Of a DNA stretch of 48,407 nucleotides, positions 32,307 through 41,883 are shown one piece after another. The notes beneath the pieces are model-generated. The model was not told the DNA's origin. It did not search any database and saw nothing but the letters and a program-made list of their open reading frames with translations. The stretch covers positions 1 through 48,407 of the forward strand of contig DJWJ01000024.1 of assembly GCA_002440965.1 (NCBI GenBank), given 5' to 3'. Positions within the stretch are counted from its first letter, which is position 1; every line of letters starts with the position of its first letter. The translations under genes were made by a program, and so were the position numbers. Source of the stretch: Candidatus Omnitrophica bacterium UBA6233. Its GTDB lineage: Bacteria > Omnitrophota > Gorgyraeia > Gygaellales > Profunditerraquicolaceae.

Positions 32307-33026
32307 CTACTTTTTTAGAGGATACTTCTTGCAGGTGAATTTTACGCCTTCGGGACAATAGCCAAACGCAACGCACTTTGCGCCTGAATTATTGAAAACC
32401 GCGGGTAATTTCTGTTTACATATCTTTAGCATTTCTTCGGCCAGCCTCCTAATCTCCCACTGCGCGCGAGCGCAGCAGCGTTCCTGGAAAAAATGTTCCA
32501 GTTCCCGGCAGTTCATCGTAACTACTATCTTTGTCTCGGAGGCTTGCGGCAATACAAAACGCGCATCCTGATTAGCGCTCTCCCCTTTCTTACCCTTATT
32601 TTCAAAGGCCTTTAAAAGACAGTTGTAACTTTTCTGGATTTCCCGCATAGTATTTACATATTCCTTCTTCATTTCTTCGTCTGCTTCTATCGAAGGAGGG
32701 ATAATATAATCAAAATCCGATTCTTTGACATAACGCTGGCTTTGTTGTGAATATGAAGCGATTCTATGCCGCACCAATTGGTGAGTTAGCGCGCGGGAAA
32801 CCCCTTCGATAGCAAAAGTAAATTTTACATGCTCAAGAGGGCTTTTGTGGCCAGAAGAAACAACCTGCCTGACAAACTCTTCCTGTTTCACAAGGTCTTT
32901 CAGGCCTTCGGCGAATATCTGCCCGGCAAAGCTTGCCGAATAACACTGCCGGCAGGCCGCATAGATTATCGACAGGGCATTTTGTGAAAAATCCAACAGC
33001 TCTATGTGCAATTCTACTTGCGCCAT
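32307..33026 (-). CDS. thyX: Flavin-dependent thymidylate synthase
   Basis: Makes dTMP from dUMP using methylene-tetrahydrofolate, FAD and NADPH. 239 aa. The ThyX motif RHRIASYSQQSQR (86-98) is intact. The C-terminal tail carries extra Cys (KCVAFGYCPEGVKFTC), seen in some anaerobe homologues. The folate donor links it to the glycine cleavage system nearby. Confidence 0.95.
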   Translation of the reverse strand: MAQVELHIELLDFSQNALSIIYAACRQCYSASFAGQIFAEGLKDLVKQEEFVRQVVSSGHKSPLEHVKFTFAIEGVSRALTHQLVRHRIASYSQQSQRYVKESDFDYIIPPSIEADEEMKKEYVNTMREIQKSYNCLLKAFENKGKKGESANQDARFVLPQASETKIVVTMNCRELEHFFQERCCARAQWEIRRLAEEMLKICKQKLPAVFNNSGAKCVAFGYCPEGVKFTCKKYPLKK

Positions 33027-33100
33027 TTACAACCTCCCTTTTGCTTACCCCCAAGTTGCATTTATTTGCATCAAAAAATAAAAATATTTTTTTGTCAAGA

Positions 33101-33949
33101 TTATTTAATCAAGAATCTGTTTAACAATGCCGACAGGCAATAAAAAACCGCGGCAAACAAAACTATCGTGGCTCCGCTTGCCGTTCCCCAGTAATACGAT
33201 ACAATTAACCCGGCGATACCGGAAAGAACGCTGATGATTACCGCCCCTAACGTATATGAATATGTGTTTCGCGCGAAGTTACGGCTGGCTGCCGCAGGTA
33301 AAACCAAAAGCGAATTAATGATTAAAATACCTGCCAGCCGGATCGAAACAATCACCACAATCGCAAGTAGTACCGTAAAACTTGTCTCTGTCAGAAACGT
33401 GTTAACTCCGCGGCTGCGCGCCAAGGAAGGATTAACGCTCGTGATTATCATAGCATTACCCGCTATGTGCCAATAAACTAAAACAACTATTGCTATTAGA
33501 GAAAACCAAGCAATTTGTTTGGGCGTAACTGCCAGGATATCCCCGATTAGATAGCTCGTATATTTAACAAACCCGCCCTGCCGGCTTAAAATAACGATAC
33601 CTAAAGCAACGATAAAAGCGAAGAAAACCCCTAAAACAGTATCAATGGAAGTTTTGGTAATATTTTTTAGGAGGTTTATGCTGACGGCCAGGACTACCGC
33701 TAGAATAATCATGGGCAGCGTCGGATCATAAAAACCCAAAAGCACGCCTATCGCAATTCCCGTAAGCGCGGAATGGCCTAACACATCAGTAAAGAAAACC
33801 ATCCGGTTATTGACCACCATTGTTCCTAAAAGCGCAAACAACGGCGTAACAAGTAATACAGCCAAGAGCGCGTTTTTCATAAAAACATAATGCGTCCAGC
33901 CAAATGGAAGAATATCCATTATCTTGTACCAAGCCTCAATGATTATCAT
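33101..33949 (-). CDS. znuB: Zinc/manganese ABC transporter permease
   Basis: 282 aa, with about 8 hydrophobic segments of the ABC-3 family (DVLGHSALTGIAIGVLLG, LLVLPAAASRNFARN). It forms the membrane channel with the ATPase whose gene overlaps it by 14 bases. The metal could be Zn, Mn or Fe; Zn is the default assignment. Confidence 0.9.
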   Translation of the reverse strand: MIIIEAWYKIMDILPFGWTHYVFMKNALLAVLLVTPLFALLGTMVVNNRMVFFTDVLGHSALTGIAIGVLLGFYDPTLPMIILAVVLAVSINLLKNITKTSIDTVLGVFFAFIVALGIVILSRQGGFVKYTSYLIGDILAVTPKQIAWFSLIAIVVLVYWHIAGNAMIITSVNPSLARSRGVNTFLTETSFTVLLAIVVIVSIRLAGILIINSLLVLPAAASRNFARNTYSYTLGAVIISVLSGIAGLIVSYYWGTASGATIVLFAAVFYCLSALLNRFLIK

Positions 33950-34721
33950 TCTTACTGTCCCCTGAAACTCTCAAGTTAGGCAAACAGGAAATATTCCACA
34001 AGCTTGGCCCGAATGCCGCAACCAATTTTTCATTTGAAAGCACTTCTTTAGGCTCTCCTTGCGCGATAACGGAACGATTAAGCAGTATGAGGCGATCAAC
34101 ATAAGAAGATACACCGGCTAAATCATGCGTTACAAGTATCACCGCGATATCGTTCTTTTTCCTCAAATCATCCACGATTTGATAAAAAAGAGATAATCCT
34201 TTAATATCTACTCCGCTGGCCGGTTCATCCAGTAACAGTAGTTTGGGAACAGGAGTCATAGCAATGGCTAACAAAACCCGTTGCAATTCTCCTCCCGAAA
34301 GTTCACCGAGCCTTCTTTTGAGCAAATGCTCCGCCGAAAACAAAGAGAGAACGTCTTTCACTCTCTCCGATAAATCTTTGCTCACTCCGGCCCAAACAGG
34401 ATAGCGGCTTATTGCTGAAGCCACAAGATCCGTTACGCTGATAGGAGAGCTAAGATCAAATTGCAGCTTTTGGGGAACATAGCCTATCTTGGTTTTCTGG
34501 GAGGCGCTGCCGGCTACACGGAAAGATATTTTGCCTTTAGAGGGAATCTCCCCAAGGATGGTACGCAAGAGAGTGGTTTTCCCGGCGCCGTTGGGACCGA
34601 CTACGCCTATCACCTCACCGCAGTTGACATGCAAATTAACATTGTCAAGTATGACGTTATCGCCAAACCTGACGGTTAAATTATCAATCTTCGTGCAGCA
34701 ATGTTCGCAGGTATTCATCAA
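33936..34721 (-). CDS. znuC: Zinc/manganese ABC transporter ATPase
   Basis: 261 aa ABC ATPase: Walker A GPNGAGKTT, Q-loop VPQK, signature LSGGELQRVLLA, Walker B LLLDEPASGVD, and the switch His in VTHDLAG. An N-terminal CEHCCTK Cys cluster is unusual for a ZnuC and might sense or bind metal. Confidence 0.92.
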   Translation of the reverse strand: MMNTCEHCCTKIDNLTVRFGDNVILDNVNLHVNCGEVIGVVGPNGAGKTTLLRTILGEIPSKGKISFRVAGSASQKTKIGYVPQKLQFDLSSPISVTDLVASAISRYPVWAGVSKDLSERVKDVLSLFSAEHLLKRRLGELSGGELQRVLLAIAMTPVPKLLLLDEPASGVDIKGLSLFYQIVDDLRKKNDIAVILVTHDLAGVSSYVDRLILLNRSVIAQGEPKEVLSNEKLVAAFGPSLWNISCLPNLRVSGDSKNDNH

Positions 34722-34742
34722 ACAGCCTAATGCTCCCTTATT

Positions 34743-35636
34743 TTAATTTCTAAAAGCAAGCTTTAAAATCTTAAGGTTATTCTCCATTATATTAACGTAA
34801 GCGTCATAATCATCGCTGCCGGTTACTGCCGGATCAAGCACGTATACTTTAGCGCCTGTTTCCCTGGCTATGGCTTGGGCTGCGGCAGATGGATACTGCG
34901 GCTCGCTAAACAATGCCGGAATACCGTTCTTCTTAACGATCTCGATTGTCTCTGCCAATTCTTTTGCGCTCGGTTCACTTCCCGGCTCCCGTTCTATTAC
35001 AGCAGCGATTTTTAAACCAAATTCCTCGGCAAAATACGGAAAAGCCTCATGAAAAGTTATAATTGCTCTGCCTTTATAAAGAGCTAATTCGAAATGCATT
35101 TTCTGACGCAACGCTTCAAGCTTTGCCGCATAATCAGCTGTATTCTTGGCGTAGAGTTCTTTGTGATCAGGGTCAAATTCTTCCATTGCCCGGCCTAAAT
35201 TCTTTACCTGGATTATCGCATTGGAAATACTCACCCATACATGCGGGTTATCGCCTTCATTCCCCCCTCCTTTAATTAAAGGTATTCCTGCGGATAGCTG
35301 GATTATCTTCAAATTGGGATGCTGCGCGATGATTTTATCCAGAAAAGATTCCATCCCTGCGCCATTAGCCACAAAAACCTGCGCGTCAGCCAGTTTTCTC
35401 ATATCGCTGGTTGTAACTGTATAGTCATGCAGGCAACCGGTTAATGGCGGAGTAAGATTCTGGACTGAAACACCAGGAACATCTTTTATGACATTCTTGG
35501 CCATGATATACATTGGATAGAATGAAGCGACTATCTTGATATCCTTGGCTGCGCTGGCAGCATTACCAATAGAGACGAAATAACAAACCATAAGGAAAAC
35601 TGATAAAATAAATACGGGAATGCGGCGAATGAACAT
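34743..35636 (-). CDS. znuA: Zinc/manganese ABC transporter solute-binding protein
   Basis: 297 aa from ATG 35636, placed by an AGGAGG ribosome site and a signal peptide (FILSVFLMVCYFVSIGNA). Cluster A-I binding protein with metal-site segments GCLHDYTVTTSD, NPHVWVS, TFHEAFPYFAEEF and an acidic late segment. The His-rich loop of many ZnuA proteins is nearly absent (GGGNEGDNPH). It starts 16 bases after the group B hydrogenase gene. Confidence 0.9.
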   Translation of the reverse strand: MFIRRIPVFILSVFLMVCYFVSIGNAASAAKDIKIVASFYPMYIMAKNVIKDVPGVSVQNLTPPLTGCLHDYTVTTSDMRKLADAQVFVANGAGMESFLDKIIAQHPNLKIIQLSAGIPLIKGGGNEGDNPHVWVSISNAIIQVKNLGRAMEEFDPDHKELYAKNTADYAAKLEALRQKMHFELALYKGRAIITFHEAFPYFAEEFGLKIAAVIEREPGSEPSAKELAETIEIVKKNGIPALFSEPQYPSAAAQAIARETGAKVYVLDPAVTGSDDYDAYVNIMENNLKILKLAFRN

Positions 35637-35652
35637 ATATTCTCCTCCTTTT

Positions 35653-37101
35653 TTATGGACAGGCGTTTTGGTCACCAGCTTTACCAAGCATCGCTTCAAT
35701 TCGATCCTTTGCCTTGGCCACAGGGGCAAAAATAGCCGGACCGTTGACGCAGCCTCCTTCACAATTCATTACCTCGATCAGGCTAGCAGGACAATTGCCT
35801 GCGGCATAAGACTGAAGCTGCCTCAACGAAGATTTATTCAGGCCATTTACGGAAATTGTTTCTATCTTTTCGCCATCCGGAAGATGTTTTAAGATGGCGG
35901 CGATAACTCCCCCTTTTAACGGAAAACCGCGGCCGTAATCGCTTGCACAGAATTCCGGTTTCTCTTCAGGCTGCTTAGACACTTCTATCCCCTGGGCTCC
36001 GAATAAGGAATTAAGCTCTTCGAATGTCATATAATAATCTACCCCTTTATAATCTATCGCCTCGCGCCGTTTGGCAACACATGGCCCGATAAAAACAGTC
36101 AGGGCTTCTTTATCTCTTTCCTTAACCCTTAGAGCCGCCAACTGCAGGGGGCTTGGAGTTCCGGATATAAACGGCAATATGGATGGAATTATCTTGTGCG
36201 CCGCCTGCATATACGCCGGGCAGCAAGAAGTGGTCATAAACCGCAACCCTTCCCTGCGCTTCCTCAGGAACTCCTCCGCCTCGCGCCTTGCCGCTTCATC
36301 TGCCCCGAGAGCAACTTCTTCAACAGCGTAAAAACCTATTCTTTTAAGCGCAGATATAATTCTAAACAATCCCCCTTCAAATTGCCCTGTAATGGCTGGC
36401 GCAGGCAAAGCATGAACTCGCTTTCCGGAACCAAAAGCGCGTAAAATATCCAATAGCTGTGAACGCTCCGCTATGGCGCCGAACGGACAAACACTGACAC
36501 ATCTACCGCAATATATGCATTTAGAAAAATCTATCTCGGCCTTTCCTTTTTCATCTTTATGGATTGCCGACACTGGACAAGCCTCCTCGCATGGGATAGG
36601 AATACGGACTATGGCATGATATGGACAGACTTCTTGGCATTTACCGCACCTGATACACTGCTCGTTATCTATCCTCGACTGCCCATCCAGCATAACTATG
36701 CATTTTTTCGGACAGTTAACCACGCATGGACGGGCCATGCAGCCTTTGCAGGCGTTAGTGACATAATAGTGCGCGGCCATGCAGCCCGAACACGCCGGAT
36801 CAATAATAGTAAGCACCTTCTTGGAAATCTCTTTTCTACGCAAGGCTTGACTGGCATATTCGGACAAAGGAGTTAATTCATCCGTTTCGTCTTCTTTTCC
36901 AAAACCTAAAATCGCCATAGCACGATATTTGATTAACGCGCGGCTTTTATAGATACAACACCGGCTGGTTTCGCTCCCCTCCGGGCGCATCTCAATGGGC
37001 ATACGGTCGATCGTCTCAACTAAATTGTTGCGCAGAAACGACTCGATGATCCGAACCTTTAAACCATGATAGACGTTTCTTACATTATTATTATAATCCA
37101 T
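35653..37101 (-). CDS. [FeFe] hydrogenase, group B-like, with many Fe-S sites
   Basis: 482 aa. N-terminal region of unknown fold (1-95), a Cys-rich segment (104-134: CSGC, CKGC, CVVNC), ferredoxin clusters CIRCGKCQEVC and CIYCGRCVSVC with a PCEEAC site between, then an H-cluster domain with L1 TSCCPAY (292-298), L2 IGPCVAKRRE and L3 VMNCEGGCVNG. The Tyr in L1 and the CEGG in L3 match group B rather than group A enzymes. Probably ferredoxin-linked; physiological role is unproven for this group. HydEFG for its maturation lie at 20.8-24.5 kb. Confidence 0.88.
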   Translation of the reverse strand: MDYNNNVRNVYHGLKVRIIESFLRNNLVETIDRMPIEMRPEGSETSRCCIYKSRALIKYRAMAILGFGKEDETDELTPLSEYASQALRRKEISKKVLTIIDPACSGCMAAHYYVTNACKGCMARPCVVNCPKKCIVMLDGQSRIDNEQCIRCGKCQEVCPYHAIVRIPIPCEEACPVSAIHKDEKGKAEIDFSKCIYCGRCVSVCPFGAIAERSQLLDILRAFGSGKRVHALPAPAITGQFEGGLFRIISALKRIGFYAVEEVALGADEAARREAEEFLRKRREGLRFMTTSCCPAYMQAAHKIIPSILPFISGTPSPLQLAALRVKERDKEALTVFIGPCVAKRREAIDYKGVDYYMTFEELNSLFGAQGIEVSKQPEEKPEFCASDYGRGFPLKGGVIAAILKHLPDGEKIETISVNGLNKSSLRQLQSYAAGNCPASLIEVMNCEGGCVNGPAIFAPVAKAKDRIEAMLGKAGDQNACP

Positions 37102-37104
37102 AGC

Positions 37105-37965
37105 TTATCTTTCTGCCGAAGCGCTTTTTTTCGACAGATACCTGGCTGCCGAATAGGAACTGCGCACATAGGGCCCGCTTTCGATATGCAAAAAACCTGA
37201 TTTTTCGCCCTTTTCTTTATAAAAACTAAACTGCTCAGGTGTAATATATTCCTTCACCGGATAATGACGTTTGCTCGGAGAGAGATATTGCCCGATACTC
37301 AAAAAATCGCACCCTGCCGAACGTAAATCACCCATTACCGAAAAAACCTCTTCTTCCTTTTCTCCTAATCCCAGCATAATACCCGACTTTGTCCTTGTCC
37401 CGGGAGATATTCTCTTGATCATCCGCAGAACCTCAAGTGAACGGGCATAATCCGCGCCCTGACGCACTATCGCATAAAGAGAAGGAACGGTTTCAACATT
37501 GTGCGCGATAATATCCGCGGATGCCTCTGCCACAACAGCCAGCGCATCCGGAGAAAGCCCGAAATCCGGGATCAGGGCCTCAATAGTCAAATCGGATGAA
37601 CTTCGCCTAATACATAAAATGGTGTCGGCAAAAGCCTTCGCGCCGCCGTCAGGAAGGTCATCCCGCGTAACGCTGGTTATAACGATATGCTTTAGGGAAA
37701 GCCTTGCTGCCGCCTTGGCAACCCTTGCCGGCTCATCAGGATCAAGAGGCAGAGGAATACCTTTTTCTATATTACAAAAACTACACCTGCGCGTGCAATG
37801 GCGGCCAAGTATCAGAAAAGTGGCTTCGTTACGGGAAAAACACTCTCCGATATTCGGGCACATCGCCTGTTCACAAACCGTTTCTACACGCAGGTCTTTC
37901 AACAGTTGTTTGACTTCTGAACAAGCCTTAAGGCTTATTTTCTTATTAAGCCAAACTGGCCGCAT
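37105..37965 (-). CDS. lipA: Lipoyl synthase
   Basis: Radical SAM enzyme that inserts two sulfurs into octanoyl groups on carrier proteins. 286 aa from ATG 37965 (MRPVWLNKK); longer in-frame starts exist. Both cluster motifs are present: auxiliary CEQAMCPNIGEC and radical SAM CTRRCSFC; the end has the SSYSA motif with the late Ser ligand. It overlaps the upstream ligase gene by 20 bases. Its target here is probably GcvH. Confidence 0.94.
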   Translation of the reverse strand: MRPVWLNKKISLKACSEVKQLLKDLRVETVCEQAMCPNIGECFSRNEATFLILGRHCTRRCSFCNIEKGIPLPLDPDEPARVAKAAARLSLKHIVITSVTRDDLPDGGAKAFADTILCIRRSSSDLTIEALIPDFGLSPDALAVVAEASADIIAHNVETVPSLYAIVRQGADYARSLEVLRMIKRISPGTRTKSGIMLGLGEKEEEVFSVMGDLRSAGCDFLSIGQYLSPSKRHYPVKEYITPEQFSFYKEKGEKSGFLHIESGPYVRSSYSAARYLSKKSASAER

Positions 37966-38689
37966 ACGAAAACTCTTTCTCATCAATAAAATGCGCCCCA
38001 AACACATTAGAAAAGGCTTCGATAAGTTTTTCTTCCAATATGTTCTTACCCGGAACCTTTGCCAATTCTTCGTCAAGGCTAGTTACGCTCAAAGATATAT
38101 CCTTAGGTAGAGCTTTTAGATAACGCCGCGCAAAATTCCAGTTAATACTGCAGGGAATAGAACCATGCTGGAATATAATCTTCCTCTTGCGTTTCTGCGC
38201 ATTCCCGCCAATTTTCCGGCCATTGATAACAATATCGTATTTCTCATAAGACGCGCTGCAAAGCTCACTCGGCCCGCATCTATCCCGAAAAGTTTCCGAC
38301 TCAAGCGCAAAACCCGCCTTAAGCCCAAGAGACTCATAAAACCGGATGAGAAACGCGCATATCTGCTTATAGGAAACAAGCACTTCTTGCGGTTCGCCGA
38401 TATCCTGCTTACTGCATACAAAACTATAGGTTATTTCGTCATTATGAAAAAGTATTCCGCCGCCGGTAATCCTTTTGACAACTTCAACCCCATCAGAAAG
38501 ACACTGCCTGAAATCAATTTCACTTTCAGGATGCTGCAAAACGCCATAAGTGAAAGAGGGATTCTTCCAGCTATAGAGGCGCAATACCGGAATACCGTCT
38601 TTGAGGTAACGGTTAAATATCTTCTCGTCCAGAAACATATTATGCATGGCCGACTCCGGATACGATCGGACCAACCTGAATTCTCTCAT
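37946..38689 (-). CDS. Lipoate-protein ligase/octanoyltransferase family (LipM/LplA-like)
   Basis: 247 aa of the BPL/LplA/LipB fold: RITGGGILFH (substrate loop) and GRKIGGNAQKRKRK with the acyl-site Lys, then FQHGSI. Next to lipA and the gcv genes it most likely supplies octanoyl groups to GcvH, as LipM does, but a lipoate ligase role cannot be excluded. The family-specific Cys of LipM cannot be placed with certainty; RCGPSELC is the candidate. Confidence 0.85.
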   Translation of the reverse strand: MREFRLVRSYPESAMHNMFLDEKIFNRYLKDGIPVLRLYSWKNPSFTYGVLQHPESEIDFRQCLSDGVEVVKRITGGGILFHNDEITYSFVCSKQDIGEPQEVLVSYKQICAFLIRFYESLGLKAGFALESETFRDRCGPSELCSASYEKYDIVINGRKIGGNAQKRKRKIIFQHGSIPCSINWNFARRYLKALPKDISLSVTSLDEELAKVPGKNILEEKLIEAFSNVFGAHFIDEKEFSYAASLA

Positions 38690-38703
38690 GTATTTATCTT
38701 TTA

Positions 38704-40152
38704 CTACGGCTGCCAGCGAAGATTTGGTTCGCGCGCGGCCTTTGTCTCATCAAGGCGCTTAACCGGCGTATGAATAGGCGCTTGCGTAACGCAAGAAGGA
38801 TTCTCTTCGGCGAGGCGGGCGATTTCAATCATAACCGCGATAAACTCATCCAGTGTTTCTTTTGATTCGGTCTCCGTCGGTTCAATCATAAGCGCCTCTT
38901 TGACTATCAGAGGAAAATATATCGTCGGGGGATGATACCCTTTATCAATAAGATACTTGGCGATGTCCAACGCATGCACTCCGTTTTTCACCTGGCGGGA
39001 AGCCGAAAAAACGCACTCATGCATACATTTTTTGTCAAAAGCTGGGGCAAAATATTCTTTGAGGCTTGCCAGACAATAATTGGCATTTAACACCGCTATC
39101 TCGGCAGCCTGGATTAACCCGGCCTTACCTAAATATAACATATAAGCATAAGCTTTAAGGATCACACCAAAGTTACCATAGAAAGGCGCTACGTAACCAA
39201 TCGATTTGTGCCGGTGATAATCTAACGCGAGTGTTCCATCTACACGCTTGACAACGCGCGGAATAGGCAAGAAATCAACCAATTTCTCGCTTACACCAAC
39301 CGGGCCTCCTCCCGGGCCTCCTCCGCCGTGCGGAGTAGCAAATGTTTTATGCAGATTTATATGCATAACGTCAAAACCAAGATCTCCGGGCCTGGCCTTA
39401 CCCAGAAGCGCGTTCAGGTTAGCGCCGTCATAATACATTAAAGCCCCGGCTTCATGCGCCATATCGGCAATTCTTTTGATATTAGGATTAAAAATCCCTA
39501 AGGTATCGGGACAGGTAAGCATAACTGCCGCGACTTCATTATTCAATTTCTTTTTATATTCTTCCAAATCCATATATCCGTCTTTATCAGTAGGAATCAC
39601 AATTACTTTATACCCGGCGATGGCGGCACTCGCAGGGTTGGTCCCGTGAGATGAATCCGGAACAATAACGTATTTACGCCGAGCCCCATTATCCTTGTGG
39701 TAAGCGGCAATCAACATTATCCCGGTTAACTCGCCGTGCGCGCCCGCAAGAGGCTGCATAGTAAAAGCGTTCATTCCGGTAATTTCGGCAAGGAGTTTTT
39801 CCGTTTCATACAACACCTCTAATGACCCCTGCGCAAGCATCCCCCCTCCGGAAAGCTGCGGTAATAAAGGATGCACCTGCGCAAAACCTTCAAACGCAAC
39901 AATGCGCTCGGTGAATTTCGGATTGTATTTCATAGTGCATGAACCTAATGGATAGAAATTTGTATCCACTGAGAAATTTAACCGGGAAAGATTGGTATAG
40001 TGGCGCACTACATCCAATTCGCTTAGAGACGGCAAAAGCGTATCGTTCTTGCGGCAGTATTGTTTAGCTAAAGGCTTTGCTTGCGGGACATCGGGCAAAG
40101 CATACGAAAACCCGCGCCTGCCGGATTTATGCCTTTCAAAAATAAGTTTCAT
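38704..40152 (-). CDS. gcvPB: Glycine dehydrogenase (decarboxylating) subunit 2
   Basis: P-protein beta half, 482 aa, in the split form common outside Proteobacteria. The PLP Lys motif INLHKTFATPHGGGGPG is clear; DSSHGTNPASA and PLGSCTMKYNP are conserved. It decarboxylates glycine and passes the aminomethyl group to lipoyl-GcvH. It overlaps gcvPA by 4 bases. Confidence 0.97.
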   Translation of the reverse strand: MKLIFERHKSGRRGFSYALPDVPQAKPLAKQYCRKNDTLLPSLSELDVVRHYTNLSRLNFSVDTNFYPLGSCTMKYNPKFTERIVAFEGFAQVHPLLPQLSGGGMLAQGSLEVLYETEKLLAEITGMNAFTMQPLAGAHGELTGIMLIAAYHKDNGARRKYVIVPDSSHGTNPASAAIAGYKVIVIPTDKDGYMDLEEYKKKLNNEVAAVMLTCPDTLGIFNPNIKRIADMAHEAGALMYYDGANLNALLGKARPGDLGFDVMHINLHKTFATPHGGGGPGGGPVGVSEKLVDFLPIPRVVKRVDGTLALDYHRHKSIGYVAPFYGNFGVILKAYAYMLYLGKAGLIQAAEIAVLNANYCLASLKEYFAPAFDKKCMHECVFSASRQVKNGVHALDIAKYLIDKGYHPPTIYFPLIVKEALMIEPTETESKETLDEFIAVMIEIARLAEENPSCVTQAPIHTPVKRLDETKAAREPNLRWQP

Positions 40153-41483
40153 CGTAAAACCGCCTCCAGGCTATCCGCTAATAAACAGATTTCTTCTCTT
40201 GTCCTCTTCTCGGTAACAGCCACCAAAATATAATTATCCATGCCTTTATAAAACCTCCCCAAAGGAAAACCGCAGGCAAAACCTTTATCGATCATCTTGT
40301 ATACGACCTCATCCGCAGGCCGCTTAAGGCAAATCGTGAATTCGTTAAAGGTAGGAGAACTGCTTTTGACCTCGACATCGGGAATGCGCGCTAAAGTCTT
40401 CTTGGCAAATTCCGCCTTCCAATAATTATGCTCGGCTAACTCTTTCAAGCCTCCTCTACCCAAAAGCGCGGCAAATACCACCGCGCGCAGAGCGCAGAGC
40501 GCTTCGTTAGAACAAATATTGGAAGTAGCCTTTTCGCGGCGGATATGCTGCTCGCGCGTCTGAAGCGTCAGGACAAAACCGCGCTTGCCGTCGCTATCAA
40601 CAGTCGCGCCTACTATCCTTCCGGGCATCGAACGCACAATTTCTTTCTTGACGGACATAAAACCTAAATACGGCCCGCCAAAAGAAAGCGGGAGGCCTAA
40701 ACTCTGGCCTTCTCCTGTGGCGATATCAAAACCCATTTCTCCCGGCGGCTTCAACATCCCCAAAGAAACCGGATAAACCGAGGCAACTGCCAACGCCCCG
40801 AATTTATGCACGCGGCTAACCACATCGCTATAGTCGTCAATAGCGCCAAAGAAATTGGGATTCTGCAAAATCACTGCCGCGGTTTTATCGTCAAGATGTT
40901 TAAAAAGCTCTTCGCGCGAACTCTGGCCGTGCACAACCGGAATCTCCACGAATTCGATAGAAAGATTCGAGGTATAAGTGTAAAGCATGGTGCGATAAAT
41001 CAGGCTTACGCCGCTATCCATAATGATTTTATTCCTGCCGGTAAGCCTTAACGCCATCATCGCCGCCTCATAAAGAGCTGTGCCTCCGTCATATAATGAG
41101 GCATTCGCGACATCAAGCCCTGTAAGCTCGCAGATAATCGTCTGGTATTCGTAGATCGCCTGCAGCCACCCTTGAGAACACTCCGGCTGATACGGCGTAT
41201 AAGCGGTATAAAATTCCGGGCGAGCCGCAATCGCGTCAACTGCCGCGGGAATAAAATGGTCGTAGAAACCGGCGCCCACGAAATTAACCAGATGCGTGGC
41301 GTTTTTCGCGGAAAGTTTACGCAAATGCTGCGTTACCTCGAACTCCGATTTTCCTTCCGGAATATTAAATGATTTTGGACGAAGTTCAGAAGGAATATCC
41401 TTAAAAAGATCATCGATGCCCGCTACGCCGATCGTTTTAAGCATCTGCCGGATATCGTCTTCTGTATGGGGAATATAACTCAT
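40149..41483 (-). CDS. gcvPA: Glycine dehydrogenase (decarboxylating) subunit 1
   Basis: P-protein alpha half, 444 aa. Begins MSYIPHTEDDIRQML and contains FVGAGFYDHFIPAAV, TAYTPYQPECSQGWLQAIYEYQT and TSNICSNEALCALRA, all typical. It pairs with gcvPB. It overlaps gcvH by 4 bases. Confidence 0.97.
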   Translation of the reverse strand: MSYIPHTEDDIRQMLKTIGVAGIDDLFKDIPSELRPKSFNIPEGKSEFEVTQHLRKLSAKNATHLVNFVGAGFYDHFIPAAVDAIAARPEFYTAYTPYQPECSQGWLQAIYEYQTIICELTGLDVANASLYDGGTALYEAAMMALRLTGRNKIIMDSGVSLIYRTMLYTYTSNLSIEFVEIPVVHGQSSREELFKHLDDKTAAVILQNPNFFGAIDDYSDVVSRVHKFGALAVASVYPVSLGMLKPPGEMGFDIATGEGQSLGLPLSFGGPYLGFMSVKKEIVRSMPGRIVGATVDSDGKRGFVLTLQTREQHIRREKATSNICSNEALCALRAVVFAALLGRGGLKELAEHNYWKAEFAKKTLARIPDVEVKSSSPTFNEFTICLKRPADEVVYKMIDKGFACGFPLGRFYKGMDNYILVAVTEKRTREEICLLADSLEAVLR

Positions 41484-41869
41484 TTAGAAAGCCCCTCTAC
41501 ATAACTCCGGTAGCTTTGCGCGTCCATAAGTTTCGCTTTTTCAGCTTCGCTGGAAAGCTCCATTATAAAAAAATATCCTTTTTCGTAAGGGGATTCATTT
41601 ATCAATTCGGGGTGCTCGCAAGGCTCCTGATTAACCGACAAAACCTTTCCGGAAAACGGCGAATATACATCCGAAGCGGCTTTAACCGATTCAACCGTAG
41701 CGCAAAATTCCGATTGCCTAAGGGTATCGCCGGCTTTAGGCAACTGAACAAACGTAATATCTCCCAGCGATTCCTGGGCATAATCGGTAATGCCGACATA
41801 GGCTGTCTTCCCTTCAATACGCGCCCATTCATGATCTTTGGTATAAAAAAGATTTTGTGGTATATTCAT
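41480..41869 (-). CDS. gcvH: Glycine cleavage system H protein
   Basis: 129 aa lipoyl carrier. The lipoyl Lys is K63 in ESVKAASD; HEWARIEG and VQLPKAGD are family segments. It shuttles the aminomethyl group between P and T proteins and should be lipoylated by the lipA and ligase products downstream. Confidence 0.97.
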   Translation of the reverse strand: MNIPQNLFYTKDHEWARIEGKTAYVGITDYAQESLGDITFVQLPKAGDTLRQSEFCATVESVKAASDVYSPFSGKVLSVNQEPCEHPELINESPYEKGYFFIMELSSEAEKAKLMDAQSYRSYVEGLSK

Positions 41870-41883
41870 AAAGCCCCTTTCCT

